Shown here: piece by piece, positions 9,431 through 18,373 of the stretch
Position numbering within the stretch: position 1 is the first letter of the stretch
Layout of the letters: the number at the start of each line of letters is the position of its first letter
Assembly (NCBI RefSeq): GCF_001908375.1
Contig: NZ_CP017244.1
Coordinates: 1,860,001-1,924,000 of the forward strand
DNA: 64,000 nucleotides
Reading direction: 5' to 3'
Origin: Rhizobium etli 8C-3
GTDB lineage: Bacteria; Pseudomonadota; Alphaproteobacteria; Rhizobiales; Rhizobiaceae
Translations under genes and position numbers: made by a program
The notes under the pieces: generated by a model
Seen by the model: the letters and a program-made list of their open reading frames with translations, nothing else
Databases searched by the model: none
What the model was told of the DNA's origin: nothing

Positions 9431-10091
9431 AGGTCAGGCCCTTTGCTTCGAGCTGCGGACGCATGTTGTTGATGTCGAGGCTGAGCTTGCCGGACTCGTA
9501 GAGGCCGCGCTTGTCATCTTCCATCCTTTGCCGCTTGAGGGCCTTCTCAAGCACCTGAGCTGCCTCGCCGCGCTTGACGATACAGACCCCGTCATCATCG
9601 GCGACGATCACGTCGCCCGGCTCGATATAGGCTCCGGCACACACCATTGGAACCTGGACGTTCGCCAATGTCTCCTTGACGGTGCCCTGGGCCGATATGG
9701 CCTTTGCCCAGACTGGAAAGTTCATCGCGCGAAGATCAGCCACATCACGGACGCCAGCGTCGATCACCAGACCGAGGATGCCTTGCGCCTTGCAGGAGGT
9801 GGCGAGCAGGTCGCCGAAATAGCCGTCGGTGCATGGCGAGGTCGGTGCGACGACCAGGATGTCCCCAGGCAGAGCCATTTCGAGCGCCACATGGATCATC
9901 CAGTTGTCGCCGGGCGGAACCTCGCAGGTCAGCGCCGTGCCACCGATGCGAGCGCCGTCGATTACAGGACGCAGGTGCGGCGCCAGCAGCCCTTTGCGCC
10001 CCTGAGCTTCGTGAACAGTGGCGACGCCGAGCTTACCCAGTGCTTCGCATATTTCGCGGTCCGTCCGCGCGGTCTTCGTCATTACTTTCAT
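9423..10091 (-). CDS. ligK: 4-carboxy-4-hydroxy-2-oxoadipate aldolase / oxaloacetate decarboxylase (RraA fold)
   Basis: 222 residues. RraA-like class II aldolase: [36 protein letters not shown], and the catalytic/Mg-site DAGVRD with R115-D116. Family enzymes LigK/ProA/GalC split CHA into pyruvate and oxaloacetate at the end of the protocatechuate 4,5-cleavage and gallate pathways. The presence of a LigJ-like hydratase two genes upstream supports this reading over the RNase-E regulator RraA. Starts 45 nt after the binding-protein-like gene. Confidence 0.85.
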   Translation of the reverse strand: MKVMTKTARTDREICEALGKLGVATVHEAQGRKGLLAPHLRPVIDGARIGGTALTCEVPPGDNWMIHVALEMALPGDILVVAPTSPCTDGYFGDLLATSCKAQGILGLVIDAGVRDVADLRAMNFPVWAKAISAQGTVKETLANVQVPMVCAGAYIEPGDVIVADDDGVCIVKRGEAAQVLEKALKRQRMEDDKRGLYESGKLSLDINNMRPQLEAKGLTYE

Positions 10092-10136
10092 TGAAAAACT
10101 CCTGGCATGTCCGTGGAACGCGCCTCAACAGATCGT

Positions 10137-11051
10137 TCAGGCGGATGCAGCTTCGAGGAGAGCGCGATCGAACACGTCTCCCGCTAGAGCTCTGGCGGCT
10201 TCGTCAAGCAGGTTCGCGCGGATCATGAGGTCAATGGTCTTGTCCATCGCAGCTTGTGGAATGGTTAGGTCACCCGGCCACATACCCATGTCGCGCATGT
10301 AGCAAAGGCCACGTGAAGCAAGTTCGATGTCGTCCTTGGTCGTGATCCGCTGGAAGATTGGAAGCGTGACATCTGCCCGGCTGGGGTCATTGGTGATCGC
10401 ATAGGCATCGAGCAGCGCCCGCAGGAAGCGGACAACAACGTCACGGTTGTCGTCGAGCCAGTTCTTGCGGCCGATGACAGCGGCAAAGACGATTTCAGGG
10501 ATGACGTCGTTGATCTCGCCGATCAGGTTGAAGCCCTCCCGCTCGGCCAGGAAGTTCCAGGGTGCAGGCTGCGGCGCGCAGTCGATCTCTCCAGCCTTGA
10601 GCGCTTCCCAACGCTTCGTGTGGATGCCGGCGAGTTCGAATTCATAGTCGCCGGGATACCGCAAGCCTTCCTTGGAAAGAAGCATCTGCGTGTAGATTGC
10701 AGTGCCTTCGGTGAGCGACGACGTGCCGACCTTTTTGCCCTTGAGGTCCTGGATGGACTTGATCGAAGGCTGGGCGACGAGCGACATCGGCAGGCGGTTC
10801 GAGTTCGAAGCGATCACACGCAGCACGCCGCCCTTGACGAAGTTCGAGACCGCACCTTCAGGTGGGGTTATCGCGAGATCGGCCTCGCCTTCGAGAACCG
10901 CGGTGGTCGCCTTGTCGACGGTGCCCATCTTCTTATAGTCGATTGTCAGTCCATGCCTGGCAAAAATTCCATGCTCTTCGGCGATGAAGACCGGAAGCCA
11001 GTTGAACCCTTGCGCCCCGCCTGCGAGGCTCAGATGTCGGCTCGAAGCCAT
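10137..11051 (-). CDS. NMT1/THI5-like (SsuA-type) periplasmic-binding-fold protein without signal peptide
   Basis: 304 residues. SLAGGAQGFNWLPVFIAEEHGIFARHGLTID and DLAITPPEGAVSNFVKGG are typical of NitT/TauT-type solute-binding proteins. The chain starts directly with the first beta-strand (MASSRHLSLAGG) and has no signal peptide, and no matching permease or ATPase is near. It may therefore act in the cytoplasm. Established relatives with this fold include enzymes such as 4,5-dihydroxyphthalate decarboxylase and THI5, so an enzymatic role in the aromatic pathway is possible. Lies between ligJ and ligK, 28 and 45 nt from its neighbours. Confidence 0.75.
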   Translation of the reverse strand: MASSRHLSLAGGAQGFNWLPVFIAEEHGIFARHGLTIDYKKMGTVDKATTAVLEGEADLAITPPEGAVSNFVKGGVLRVIASNSNRLPMSLVAQPSIKSIQDLKGKKVGTSSLTEGTAIYTQMLLSKEGLRYPGDYEFELAGIHTKRWEALKAGEIDCAPQPAPWNFLAEREGFNLIGEINDVIPEIVFAAVIGRKNWLDDNRDVVVRFLRALLDAYAITNDPSRADVTLPIFQRITTKDDIELASRGLCYMRDMGMWPGDLTIPQAAMDKTIDLMIRANLLDEAARALAGDVFDRALLEAASA

Positions 11052-11079
11052 TTGATTTCTCCCTCATGATCGCGAAGCT

Positions 11080-12105
11080 TCAAAGGCCCCGCTCGCGTAG
11101 TCTCTTGTCCAAGAGCGGGTAGACGCGCCGTGCGTTTCCTTCAAAGACCGCATGTCTCTGGTCGTCGTCGAGGACAAGGTGATCGATGTATCTCTTGGTG
11201 TCGTCGAACGGATGTCCCGTCTCCGGATCGATCGCCTTGACCGCGCCGAGCAACTCCGAGCCGAAGAGGATGTTCTTGACATCGACGACGTTGAACAGCG
11301 TGTCGATGCCTGCCTGATGGTAGACGCAGGTGTCGAAGTACAGGTTGTTCATCAGGTGCGTGTCGAGGCTCGGCTTTTCGAGCATGATCGACAGGCCACG
11401 ATAGCGACCCCAATGGTAAGGGGCAGCCCCGCCACCATGCGGTATGATCAGCTTGAGTTCCGGGTGGCGCTCGAACAGATCTCCCTGGATGAGCTGCATG
11501 AATACCGCAGTGTCCGCGTTGATGTAATGCGCTCCCGTCATGTGGAGGCAGCGCTCGCAGGAGCTGGAAACATGGATCATCGCAGGAACCTGAAGCGCGA
11601 CCATGGCCTCCCACATCGGGTCCCACCACGGATCGTAGATTGGCGGCGCGCTCCAGCGTCCGCCTGAGGGATCAGGATTGAGATTGCAACCGACGAAGCC
11701 GTTCTCGACGCAGCGCTCCAACTCACCGATGACAGCAGAAAGGCCACCGTCGATTGTCTGCGGAAGCTGGCAGACGGCAGCAAAATTGTCGGGAAACATG
11801 TCGACGATGCGGCCGACATTGTCGTTCGACAGCTGCGACCATTCCTTGGCGACTGCCAGGCCCGGAACGTGATGGCCCATGCCGGAGGCACGCGGGCTCA
11901 AGAGTGTCACATGCGAACCGCGCTCGCGCTGTATCTTCAGCTGGTTTGCCTCGATGATGTCATGGAGCTGCCTGTCCGGGATACCCGGATAGATGGGCTG
12001 CTCGGAGGACTTGCCTTCCGCATAAGCGACCTGCGCCGTTCGGAAGGCATGATGCTCAGGCGGCTCCGTCGTGAAGTGGCCGTGGCAGTCGATGATGAGC
12101 GACAT
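11080..12105 (-). CDS. ligJ: Amidohydrolase family 2 protein, 4-oxalomesaconate hydratase (LigJ) type
   Basis: 341 residues, the usual LigJ length. Metal-site features: D6-C-H8-G-H10 at the N-terminus, MIHVSSSCERC, IIPHGGGAAPYHWGR and the later LFGSELLG (Glu in place of the usual Asp). LigJ hydrates 4-oxalomesaconate to CHA, the substrate of LigK encoded two genes downstream. The start ATG at 12105 overlaps the P450 TAA (TAATG), so translation is coupled; a GTG four codons upstream is less likely. Related decarboxylases (ACMSD-like) share the fold, so exact chemistry is inferred from context. Confidence 0.82.
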   Translation of the reverse strand: MSLIIDCHGHFTTEPPEHHAFRTAQVAYAEGKSSEQPIYPGIPDRQLHDIIEANQLKIQRERGSHVTLLSPRASGMGHHVPGLAVAKEWSQLSNDNVGRIVDMFPDNFAAVCQLPQTIDGGLSAVIGELERCVENGFVGCNLNPDPSGGRWSAPPIYDPWWDPMWEAMVALQVPAMIHVSSSCERCLHMTGAHYINADTAVFMQLIQGDLFERHPELKLIIPHGGGAAPYHWGRYRGLSIMLEKPSLDTHLMNNLYFDTCVYHQAGIDTLFNVVDVKNILFGSELLGAVKAIDPETGHPFDDTKRYIDHLVLDDDQRHAVFEGNARRVYPLLDKRLRERGL

Positions 12106-13295
12106 TACGCGTTCCACTTCGCGGGCAGATCGGAAATGCCGCGGAACCGCCAGCCCTTGCCCTTGACCTCACGCGAGGCGTCGAGCCGGAGATCCGGCAA
12201 TTGCCGGAACACCTCCGCGAGCGCAATCTCGCCCATGGCCCTCGACAGGAAATGGCCGGAACAGAAGTGCGGACGAAAGCCGAACGACAGGTGCTGCTTC
12301 TTCTTGCGAAACATGTCGAAGCGGTCGGCGTCTTCGAAACGCGTCTCGTCGCGATTGGCCGACCCCATGACGATGGCGACAGACGACCCCTCAGGAATGA
12401 CTGTGCCGGCAATCTCGAAGTCTTCTTTGGCGATGCGGGGCGTTATGCCGATCGGGGCAATCCAGCGAAGGCCCTCGTCGAAGGCGCGCATGGCGTTTTC
12501 CTGCGGCTGCTCGGCCATGAGCTTTGCCTGATCGGGATTTGAAAGAAGACCCGCACAGGCGTTCGCCGCTGCATGCCCTGGTTCTTGGAGGCCACCGAGG
12601 ATGATGACGCGCATGGTCGGAGAAATCTCCTCCCAGCTGCGAACCTCGCCCTTTGGCATGCCGCCATACATGACGTGGCTAAGAAGAGAGTGGTTGGGCT
12701 TTGACAGGCAGGCCTGGTAAAGATTGCCCATCTGCTTGTCGATGTCGGCAAGCGCGTCGTCCAATCGCTTCCATATGGCCGGATCATTGCTGACGTTCTG
12801 CAGGCCGAGCGCCATCGCGTGAAACCACTCGACGAGGGCCTCGTTGGGTGTCGCCGTCAGGCCGATGACGTCGCCGATGCACCGCACCGAAATTGGCTCA
12901 AAGAGTTCGGCGGTAAGGTTGGCTTCTCCATTCTTCTTGATGGAGTCGATAAAACGCTGCACGACCGGGCGCGTCAGATCTTCGACGAACGAGCGCACGC
13001 GCTCCTGCGTGAGATTCTCGTCGATACCCTGACGTAGGCACTGATGATCCTCGCCAGACATTGTCAGGACGTTCGGCATCCCCATGACGCGGGCTTCCGG
13101 ACGGTCTGCCGAGCCCGAAGGCCCGAACACCTTGTCGTTGCCGCCGACGGTGCGGCAATCGTCGAACCGTGTGATGAAATATTCCTTCGTTCCCTCGAAG
13201 AATGCCACGGGCTGCTCTGCACGCAGACGCGCATAGACGGGATACGGATCCCGGTAGAGGTTTTCCCCCGTCAGTTCGGTTTGTGATCCCGTCAT
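12105..13295 (-). CDS. Cytochrome P450 (bacterial class I)
   Basis: 396 residues. ExxR at E274-R277, heme loop FGFRPHFCSG with Cys345, I-helix ILGGLQEPGHAA around 232-243. Two departures from the norm: the conserved Gly two before the heme-loop His is Arg (R341), and the acid-alcohol pair of the I-helix (D/E-T) is E238-P239. Soluble, no membrane anchor. Start ATG 13295 has GGGAGG seven bases ahead; an upstream in-frame extension is not supported. First gene of the operon with its own reductase and ferredoxin. With LigJ/LigK downstream and frmA sharing a putative operator, O-demethylation of a methoxylated aromatic is a reasonable but unproven function. Confidence 0.92.
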   Translation of the reverse strand: MTGSQTELTGENLYRDPYPVYARLRAEQPVAFFEGTKEYFITRFDDCRTVGGNDKVFGPSGSADRPEARVMGMPNVLTMSGEDHQCLRQGIDENLTQERVRSFVEDLTRPVVQRFIDSIKKNGEANLTAELFEPISVRCIGDVIGLTATPNEALVEWFHAMALGLQNVSNDPAIWKRLDDALADIDKQMGNLYQACLSKPNHSLLSHVMYGGMPKGEVRSWEEISPTMRVIILGGLQEPGHAAANACAGLLSNPDQAKLMAEQPQENAMRAFDEGLRWIAPIGITPRIAKEDFEIAGTVIPEGSSVAIVMGSANRDETRFEDADRFDMFRKKKQHLSFGFRPHFCSGHFLSRAMGEIALAEVFRQLPDLRLDASREVKGKGWRFRGISDLPAKWNA

Positions 13296-13412
13296 CGATG
13301 TCCTCCCAGCACTCCCGCTTTGGGGAGTTGTCACAAATCTCGCTGCCACCTTCTCCTGCTGACAGCATCGACCTCTGGACGTTTCGGGGAAGCAATCGAA
13401 TGCGATTGATGC

Positions 13413-13451
13413 TTGACATACCGAAACGTCTTCGGATACGGATAGGTATCC
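13413..13451. promoter_or_regulatory. Divergent control region with palindrome GGATAC-N6-GTATCC
   Basis: Plus-strand TTGACA at 13413-13418, CATACCGAAA at 13417-13426, CCGAA-N5-TTCGG at 13421-13435, and the perfect-arm palindrome GGATAC-N6-GTATCC at 13434-13451. The region lies between the divergent P450 and liv starts (13295 and 13523). The palindrome would overlap the -10 element of a promoter using TTGACA. The same pattern occurs upstream of frmA. Confidence 0.55.
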
Positions 13452-13522
13452 AAAGCGGGGTTGGCTGTCAACAACAGAAATTGACAGACCGAGGAGAAGC
13501 CGCTTCGGAAGGGAGGAAATCA

Positions 13523-14314
13523 GTGAACGACAGCAGCATCGTCGAGGTGCGCCCGGTGCTCCAGGCGCGGGATGTCTCCGTGCAGTTTGGCGGGGTGAAG
13601 GCGCTGACAGAGGTATCGCTTTGCGTAAAGCCAGGGGAGATCTGTGGGCTCATCGGCCCGAACGGCGCCGGCAAATCGACCTTTCTCAACGCGGCAACGC
13701 GTCTGGTAAACTACGCAGCCGGATCGATCATGCTTGACGGCCAGCCGCTCGAAGGCGTCGAGACGCGCGAGATGATCGGAATGGGTGTCGCAAGGACGTT
13801 TCAGAATCTAGGCATCTACGCGTCGATGACTGTTCTCGAAAACGTCATGTTGGGCGCCCATCATCGGCTCGGCGGAAATTTCGCAAGGGCGATCTTTGCG
13901 CCGTTCCGGGTCAGAGCCTTGGAGCGCTCTACGCGTGAAAAGGCAATGGCGGTGCTCGAGGAGGTCGGCATGGCAGATCTCGCCGCCCGCGCGGCCGGAT
14001 CGCTGCCCTATCCCCTGCAGAAGCGGATGGAAATCGCCCGGGCGCTTGCCGCGGAGCCGAAGATACTCCTGCTCGACGAACCCGCCGGTGGACTGACCCA
14101 CGGCGAGGTCCATGAATTCGGCGCGCTGGTCGACGCGATAAGGCGCAGACGCAATCTCTCCATCCTGCTCATCGAGCATCACATGGGGTTGGTGATGAGC
14201 CTTTGCGACCGGATCGTCGTCTTCCACCTGGGCCGCAACCTGGCCGAGGGAACGCCTGCCGAAATCAAGTCAAATGATGCGGTGATCGCCGCTTACCTCG
14301 GGAGGGCGGCATGA
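13523..14314 (+). CDS. livG: Branched-chain-type ABC transporter ATPase (LivG)
   Basis: 263 residues from GTG 13523, 6 nt after GGGAGG (13511-13516). Walker A GPNGAGKST, Q-loop ARTFQNLGIY, the region SLPYPLQKRMEIARAL in place of a canonical LSGGQ (Ser-Gly-Gly is Pro-Tyr-Pro), Walker B ILLLDEPAGGL, H-loop LLIEHHMG. The altered signature resembles LivG proteins, whose signature is often LPYGQQR. First gene of a five-gene HAAT importer with overlapping reading frames, divergent from the P450 operon, so it likely imports that operon's substrate. Confidence 0.93.
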   Translation: MNDSSIVEVRPVLQARDVSVQFGGVKALTEVSLCVKPGEICGLIGPNGAGKSTFLNAATRLVNYAAGSIMLDGQPLEGVETREMIGMGVARTFQNLGIYASMTVLENVMLGAHHRLGGNFARAIFAPFRVRALERSTREKAMAVLEEVGMADLAARAAGSLPYPLQKRMEIARALAAEPKILLLDEPAGGLTHGEVHEFGALVDAIRRRRNLSILLIEHHMGLVMSLCDRIVVFHLGRNLAEGTPAEIKSNDAVIAAYLGRAA

Positions 14315-15024
14315 CCCTTCTGGATATAAAAGACCTGTCCGTTTTCTACGGCAAAACACAGGCACTGTTTGACTGTTCGTTCTCGATTGGTGAAGGCGAA
14401 TTCGTTGCCTTGCTCGGTTCCAACGGCGCCGGAAAGACGACGCTTCTGCGCGCGGTCTCGGGTCTGCTGCCGTTCAAGGGCTCGGTTTCCTACGCCGGAA
14501 AAGCGCTCGACAAGATTTCCGCCCAGAAGCGTCTTGCGCTCGGCGTCGCGCACATACCGCAAGGTCGCGGCACCTTCACAGAGTTTACCGTGGAAGAAAA
14601 CTTGTCGCTCGGCGCGACGATCGTGGCCAGCCGCTCGCAGGTGAGGCAAGACAAGGAGCGCTGGTACGAGACGTTCCCCAGATTGCGGGAACGGCGCAGT
14701 CAGCTCGCCGGAAACTTGAGCGGCGGCGAACAGCAGATGCTCGCCGTGGCCCGTGCGCTGATGTCGAGGCCAAAACTGCTGATGTGCGACGAGCCATCTC
14801 TCGGATTGGCTCCGTCGATCACCCAGGAAATCCTGGCGATCTTCAAGTCCTTGAACAAGGAGACCGGCATGACGCTGCTCGTGGTCGAACAAAACGTTGA
14901 CGTCACCCTTCAATACGCCGACAGGGCCTTCGTCATCGAGGCGGGCCAGATCGTCGCGAGCGGCGCGGCGAGCGAGCTCATCGGCAACGAAGACATCAAG
15001 AAATCATATCTGGGAGTCGCCTGA
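14311..15024 (+). CDS. livF: Branched-chain-type ABC transporter ATPase (LivF)
   Basis: 237 residues. Walker A GSNGAGKTT, signature LSGGEQQMLAVARAL, Walker B LLMCDEPSLGLAP, H-loop VVEQNV. Partner ATPase of the preceding gene in the HAAT family. ATG overlaps the livG stop (ATGA) and its own TGA overlaps the livH ATG by one base. Confidence 0.94.
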   Translation: MTLLDIKDLSVFYGKTQALFDCSFSIGEGEFVALLGSNGAGKTTLLRAVSGLLPFKGSVSYAGKALDKISAQKRLALGVAHIPQGRGTFTEFTVEENLSLGATIVASRSQVRQDKERWYETFPRLRERRSQLAGNLSGGEQQMLAVARALMSRPKLLMCDEPSLGLAPSITQEILAIFKSLNKETGMTLLVVEQNVDVTLQYADRAFVIEAGQIVASGAASELIGNEDIKKSYLGVA

Positions 15025-15905
15025 TGAGCTTCTTCTTTCAGCTCGTCGTCAGCGGCTTGACCACGGGTGCTATCTACGCGGCGCTGGCGCTGGCCCTTGT
15101 CCTCATTTTCAGGGCGACCAATGTCGTCAATTTTGGCCAAGGCGAGATGGCGACATTTTCGGCCTATGGCGCCTGGCAATTGATGCAGTGGGGCGTGCCG
15201 CTCTGGCTCGCAGTTGTCGCGAGCCTCGCATCTGCATTCGCCATCGGGATCGTGACATTCCGCCTGATCATCCGACCTATGATGGATGCTCCCGTGGAAG
15301 CGGTGGTCGTCATCACGCTTGGCATCCTCGTCCTGTTTCAGGCCGCCTCTATGTGGATCTGGGGTGCAGAACAGCTCTCGTTTCCAAACCTTTTCCCAGA
15401 TGGCGGCTTTAGCATCGGCGAGGTCCGCGTGCTGTCCTCTGCTGTCGGGACGCTGACGATCCTCCTGACGATTGCCTTGGCGATGGGCTTTATCTTCCGT
15501 TTCACAAAGCTCGGCCTGTCGTTGCGGGCAGCAGCCTTTGATCGTGCACGCAGCGTCCTCGTGGGCGTCGATGTCGAACGAATGCTGATGCTGGGCTGGG
15601 GCTTGGCCGCCGTCATCGGGGCACTGGCCGCGATCCTGATCGCGCCCCGCCTGTTCCTCAGCCCGACGATGATGACACCGATCCTGTTCTACGGCCTGGC
15701 AGCCGCAACGCTGGGGGGATGGGACAGTCCGCTCGGCGCGATCGTCGGCGGCCTCGCGGTCGGCGTCGCCGAGAGCCTGGGCGCCAGCTACCTCTCGTTT
15801 ATTGGAGCCGACATGCGCATCGCAGTGCCGATCGCCCTGACGTTGATCATCCTGCTCGTGAAGCCCGTCGGCCTGTTCGGCTCCTACAAGGTGACAAAAC
15901 TATGA
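15024..15905 (+). CDS. livH: Branched-chain-type ABC transporter permease (LivH)
   Basis: 293 residues with about eight membrane helices. The N-terminus SGLTTGAIYAALALALVLIFRATNVVNFGQGE is diagnostic of LivH permeases; the EAA-like loop is AAAFDRARSVLVGVDVERML. Forms the translocation pore with LivM. The stop overlaps the livM start. Confidence 0.94.
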   Translation: MSFFFQLVVSGLTTGAIYAALALALVLIFRATNVVNFGQGEMATFSAYGAWQLMQWGVPLWLAVVASLASAFAIGIVTFRLIIRPMMDAPVEAVVVITLGILVLFQAASMWIWGAEQLSFPNLFPDGGFSIGEVRVLSSAVGTLTILLTIALAMGFIFRFTKLGLSLRAAAFDRARSVLVGVDVERMLMLGWGLAAVIGALAAILIAPRLFLSPTMMTPILFYGLAAATLGGWDSPLGAIVGGLAVGVAESLGASYLSFIGADMRIAVPIALTLIILLVKPVGLFGSYKVTKL

Positions 15906-16861
15906 GAGACTTATTCCTCTCAACCGCGATCAAGTTCGGTCTCTTCGCAATCGTGGCAATTCTGATCCCAGTCTTCGCCCCGGCCTACGCACTCCAGCAA
16001 GTGGCCATCGCGATCGCCTATGCCATCGCGATCCTGGGACTGAACCTGCTGATGGGATATGCCGGGCAGATTTGCCTTGCCCAAGGAACGCTGTTCGGCG
16101 TCGGCGCCTATGTCACCGCGATCCTGAACGCCACCTACGGCGTTTCCCCGCTGGCTACGCTACCGGTCGCAGCTGCGGTCTCGGCCGCAGTCGGGCTGGT
16201 GATCGGCCTGCCGGCGCTCAGACTGCAAGGTCTGCAGCTGGCCATCGTCACTTTCGGCATAGCGGCTGCGTTCCCGCAGCTGCTCCTCAAGCTGGGAAGC
16301 CTGACCGGCGGCGTATCCGGGCTTCCCGTCGACGCTCCCGAAACGCCGGGCTTGATGACGGACATTCCGGAGCTGTGGCTTTATCTCATCTCGCTTGCGT
16401 GTGCGGGCGTCGGTGCTTTGCTCGTCTTCCAAATACTGTCCGGCGACACCGGCCGCGCGCTCAGGGCGCAGCGCGACAATCCTCAGATTGCCCAGGCGCT
16501 CGGTGTGAACCTGACGCGCGCCCGGCTTTGGGCGTTCTCGATCAGCTCGGCGCTTGCAGGACTGGGCGGGGCAGTGTTCGCCATCGTCAGTGGCTTCATC
16601 AGCCCGGAATCTTTCTTGGCGATCCTGTCCATCAACATCGTGATTGGCAGCATCGTCGGCGGCGTCACCAGCATCGTCGGCGCGTTCGTCGGCGGCCTGT
16701 TCATGGTTTTCGTCCCCAGCTGGGCATCCGACATCAACCTGAGCCTCGGCAACCTAATTTACGGCCTCGCGCTGATCTTCATCATGATGGTCGCACGCAA
16801 CGGGATCACTGGCTTCATCGAGAAATGGCTTTCGATGATTTTTCGGAGGGCGGCTGGCTGA
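15902..16861 (+). CDS. livM: Branched-chain-type ABC transporter permease (LivM)
   Basis: 319 residues from ATG 15902, which overlaps the livH stop (ATGA). An open frame extends further upstream but lies inside livH. Around ten membrane helices; LNLLMGYAGQICLAQGTLFGVGAY and the loop ALRAQRDNPQIAQALGVNLTRARL are family hallmarks. The C-terminus ends in a short basic tail. Confidence 0.93.
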   Translation: MRDLFLSTAIKFGLFAIVAILIPVFAPAYALQQVAIAIAYAIAILGLNLLMGYAGQICLAQGTLFGVGAYVTAILNATYGVSPLATLPVAAAVSAAVGLVIGLPALRLQGLQLAIVTFGIAAAFPQLLLKLGSLTGGVSGLPVDAPETPGLMTDIPELWLYLISLACAGVGALLVFQILSGDTGRALRAQRDNPQIAQALGVNLTRARLWAFSISSALAGLGGAVFAIVSGFISPESFLAILSINIVIGSIVGGVTSIVGAFVGGLFMVFVPSWASDINLSLGNLIYGLALIFIMMVARNGITGFIEKWLSMIFRRAAG

Positions 16862-16893
16862 GATGGCCCGCCATCGACATGGGAGGAACTAAA

Positions 16894-18126
16894 ATGAGAT
16901 TGGTCACTATTCTAAGGGGATGCACGATGAGCCTGGGCGCTGCCGTGTTGCTCGCAGCCTCCCACGCCAGTGCCGCGGATCCATCGCCGGGCATTAGCGA
17001 CGAAGCGATCAAGATCGGTGTCACGGGTCCGCTGACGGGTCCGGTCGCCGTCGTCGGCGGCGTGGCCGAGGGCATCCGGGCGCGTATCGAGCAGGCGAAC
17101 GCCGAAGGGGGCGTCAAGATGGGAGACGGCAAGACCCGCAAGGTCGAACTTGTCGTCGAGGACGACGGCCTTGATCCGCAGCGCACGCTGGCCAATGTCC
17201 GCAAAATGGTGGAGAAGGAAAAGGTCTTCGCGTTGGTCGGCACAGCCGCCACACCGAACAATCTCGCCATCGGACGCTACATCACCCAGAAGAAGGTTCC
17301 GAACGTCTTCATGTATTCCGGTGTCGTCTCCCTGAATGCTCCGGAGTGGGAGGTTGGCTTTGTACCGTCTTTCTCGACGGAGGCGGACGCGTTCGCTAAA
17401 TATCTCGAAAACAACAAGCCTGACGCTAAAGTAGCCTTCCTGTACCTGAACACGGAAACTGGCCAGACCTTCATGAAAGCCTTCGACCGCGCGATCGAGG
17501 GATCGAAAATCACGATACTCGAACGTCAACCTGTGACATCACAGGACCCCACGGTGGAAACCCAACTCAGCACCTTGAAGGCATCCGGCGCTGACACCCT
17601 CATCATCATCGCTGCCCCTCGGCAGGGCGGTGAGGCCATCCGCTTCCAGTCCGAAAGCGGCTGGAAGCCGCTGACCCTGGTCACCAATCTATCGTCTGCC
17701 TATCCGGTCCTCCAGTCCGTCGGCCTGGAAAACGCCAAGGGCATCGTCACCTCGGATTTCCTGAAGCCGATCATCAGCGACCAGAAGTCTGGTGACGAAG
17801 GCGTCGACCGCTATCTCGATGCCATCAAAGCCGCCAAAGTGAACTTCGTCTTCGCCAATACGATCGGCCAAACCGGCTACGCGATCGGCGACACGCTCAT
17901 CCAGTCGCTCGAAAAGCTCAAGGAGCCGACCCGAGAGGAGTTGATGAAGGTCGTCCACAACATGGATGGCTGGAAAAACCCGCTGTTCTTCGACGGCATC
18001 AACATCACGACCAAGGAAGGATCCGACATCTATCCAGTTGAAGCCCTTCAGCTTTACCAGTTCGACGGTCAGAGGTACATTCCTGTTGGCGGCGTTTTGG
18101 ATTTTGAAGGAACTACACACGAGTAG
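16894..18126 (+). CDS. Branched-chain-type ABC transporter substrate-binding protein (LivK-like)
   Basis: 410 residues. Signal peptide with cleavage after ASA near residue 27, then DEAIKIGVTGPLTGPVAVVG, the standard Peripla_BP_6 opening, followed by VVEDDGLDPQRTLANVRKMVEKEKVFALVG. ATG 16894 is 7 nt after GGGAGG (16881-16886). Ligand unknown; HAAT proteins near aromatic-degradation genes commonly bind aromatic acids, which fits the divergent P450 operon. Last gene of the importer, followed by a terminator. Confidence 0.92.
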   Translation: MRLVTILRGCTMSLGAAVLLAASHASAADPSPGISDEAIKIGVTGPLTGPVAVVGGVAEGIRARIEQANAEGGVKMGDGKTRKVELVVEDDGLDPQRTLANVRKMVEKEKVFALVGTAATPNNLAIGRYITQKKVPNVFMYSGVVSLNAPEWEVGFVPSFSTEADAFAKYLENNKPDAKVAFLYLNTETGQTFMKAFDRAIEGSKITILERQPVTSQDPTVETQLSTLKASGADTLIIIAAPRQGGEAIRFQSESGWKPLTLVTNLSSAYPVLQSVGLENAKGIVTSDFLKPIISDQKSGDEGVDRYLDAIKAAKVNFVFANTIGQTGYAIGDTLIQSLEKLKEPTREELMKVVHNMDGWKNPLFFDGINITTKEGSDIYPVEALQLYQFDGQRYIPVGGVLDFEGTTHE

Positions 18127-18143
18127 GCTGTGATCTTCGCTAT

Positions 18144-18177
18144 GGGTGCCGTTCAACCTCGGCGCCCTCTTTCCTTT
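18144..18177 (+). terminator. Terminator of the liv operon
   Basis: Stem GGGTGCCG (18144-18151) / CGGCGCCC (18160-18167) with one G-U pair and an 8-nt loop, followed by TCTTTCCTTT. It lies 17 nt after the binding-protein stop. Confidence 0.65.
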
Positions 18178-18373
18178 GAGCTGCCGACGCTTGTCCAATC
18201 GCTATCTATTCCAGTTGCGCCCGCCGGCAAATTCAGCGGCCCGTCCGCTTAATCGGAACCCGGCTGGTCCATCCGGTTTTACAGGAGCGATCATCCGAGA
18301 AGGTCAGCGCAGCAAGGAAGCCGGGGCGCTCGACCTCATGACCGGGAGGGCAGCTTGCGCCGAGCGACGTTCT

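Noticed and set aside
9423..10091. RNase E regulator RraA
   Set aside because: Same fold, but the co-operonic LigJ-type hydratase and the substrate-loop pattern favour the CHA aldolase branch.
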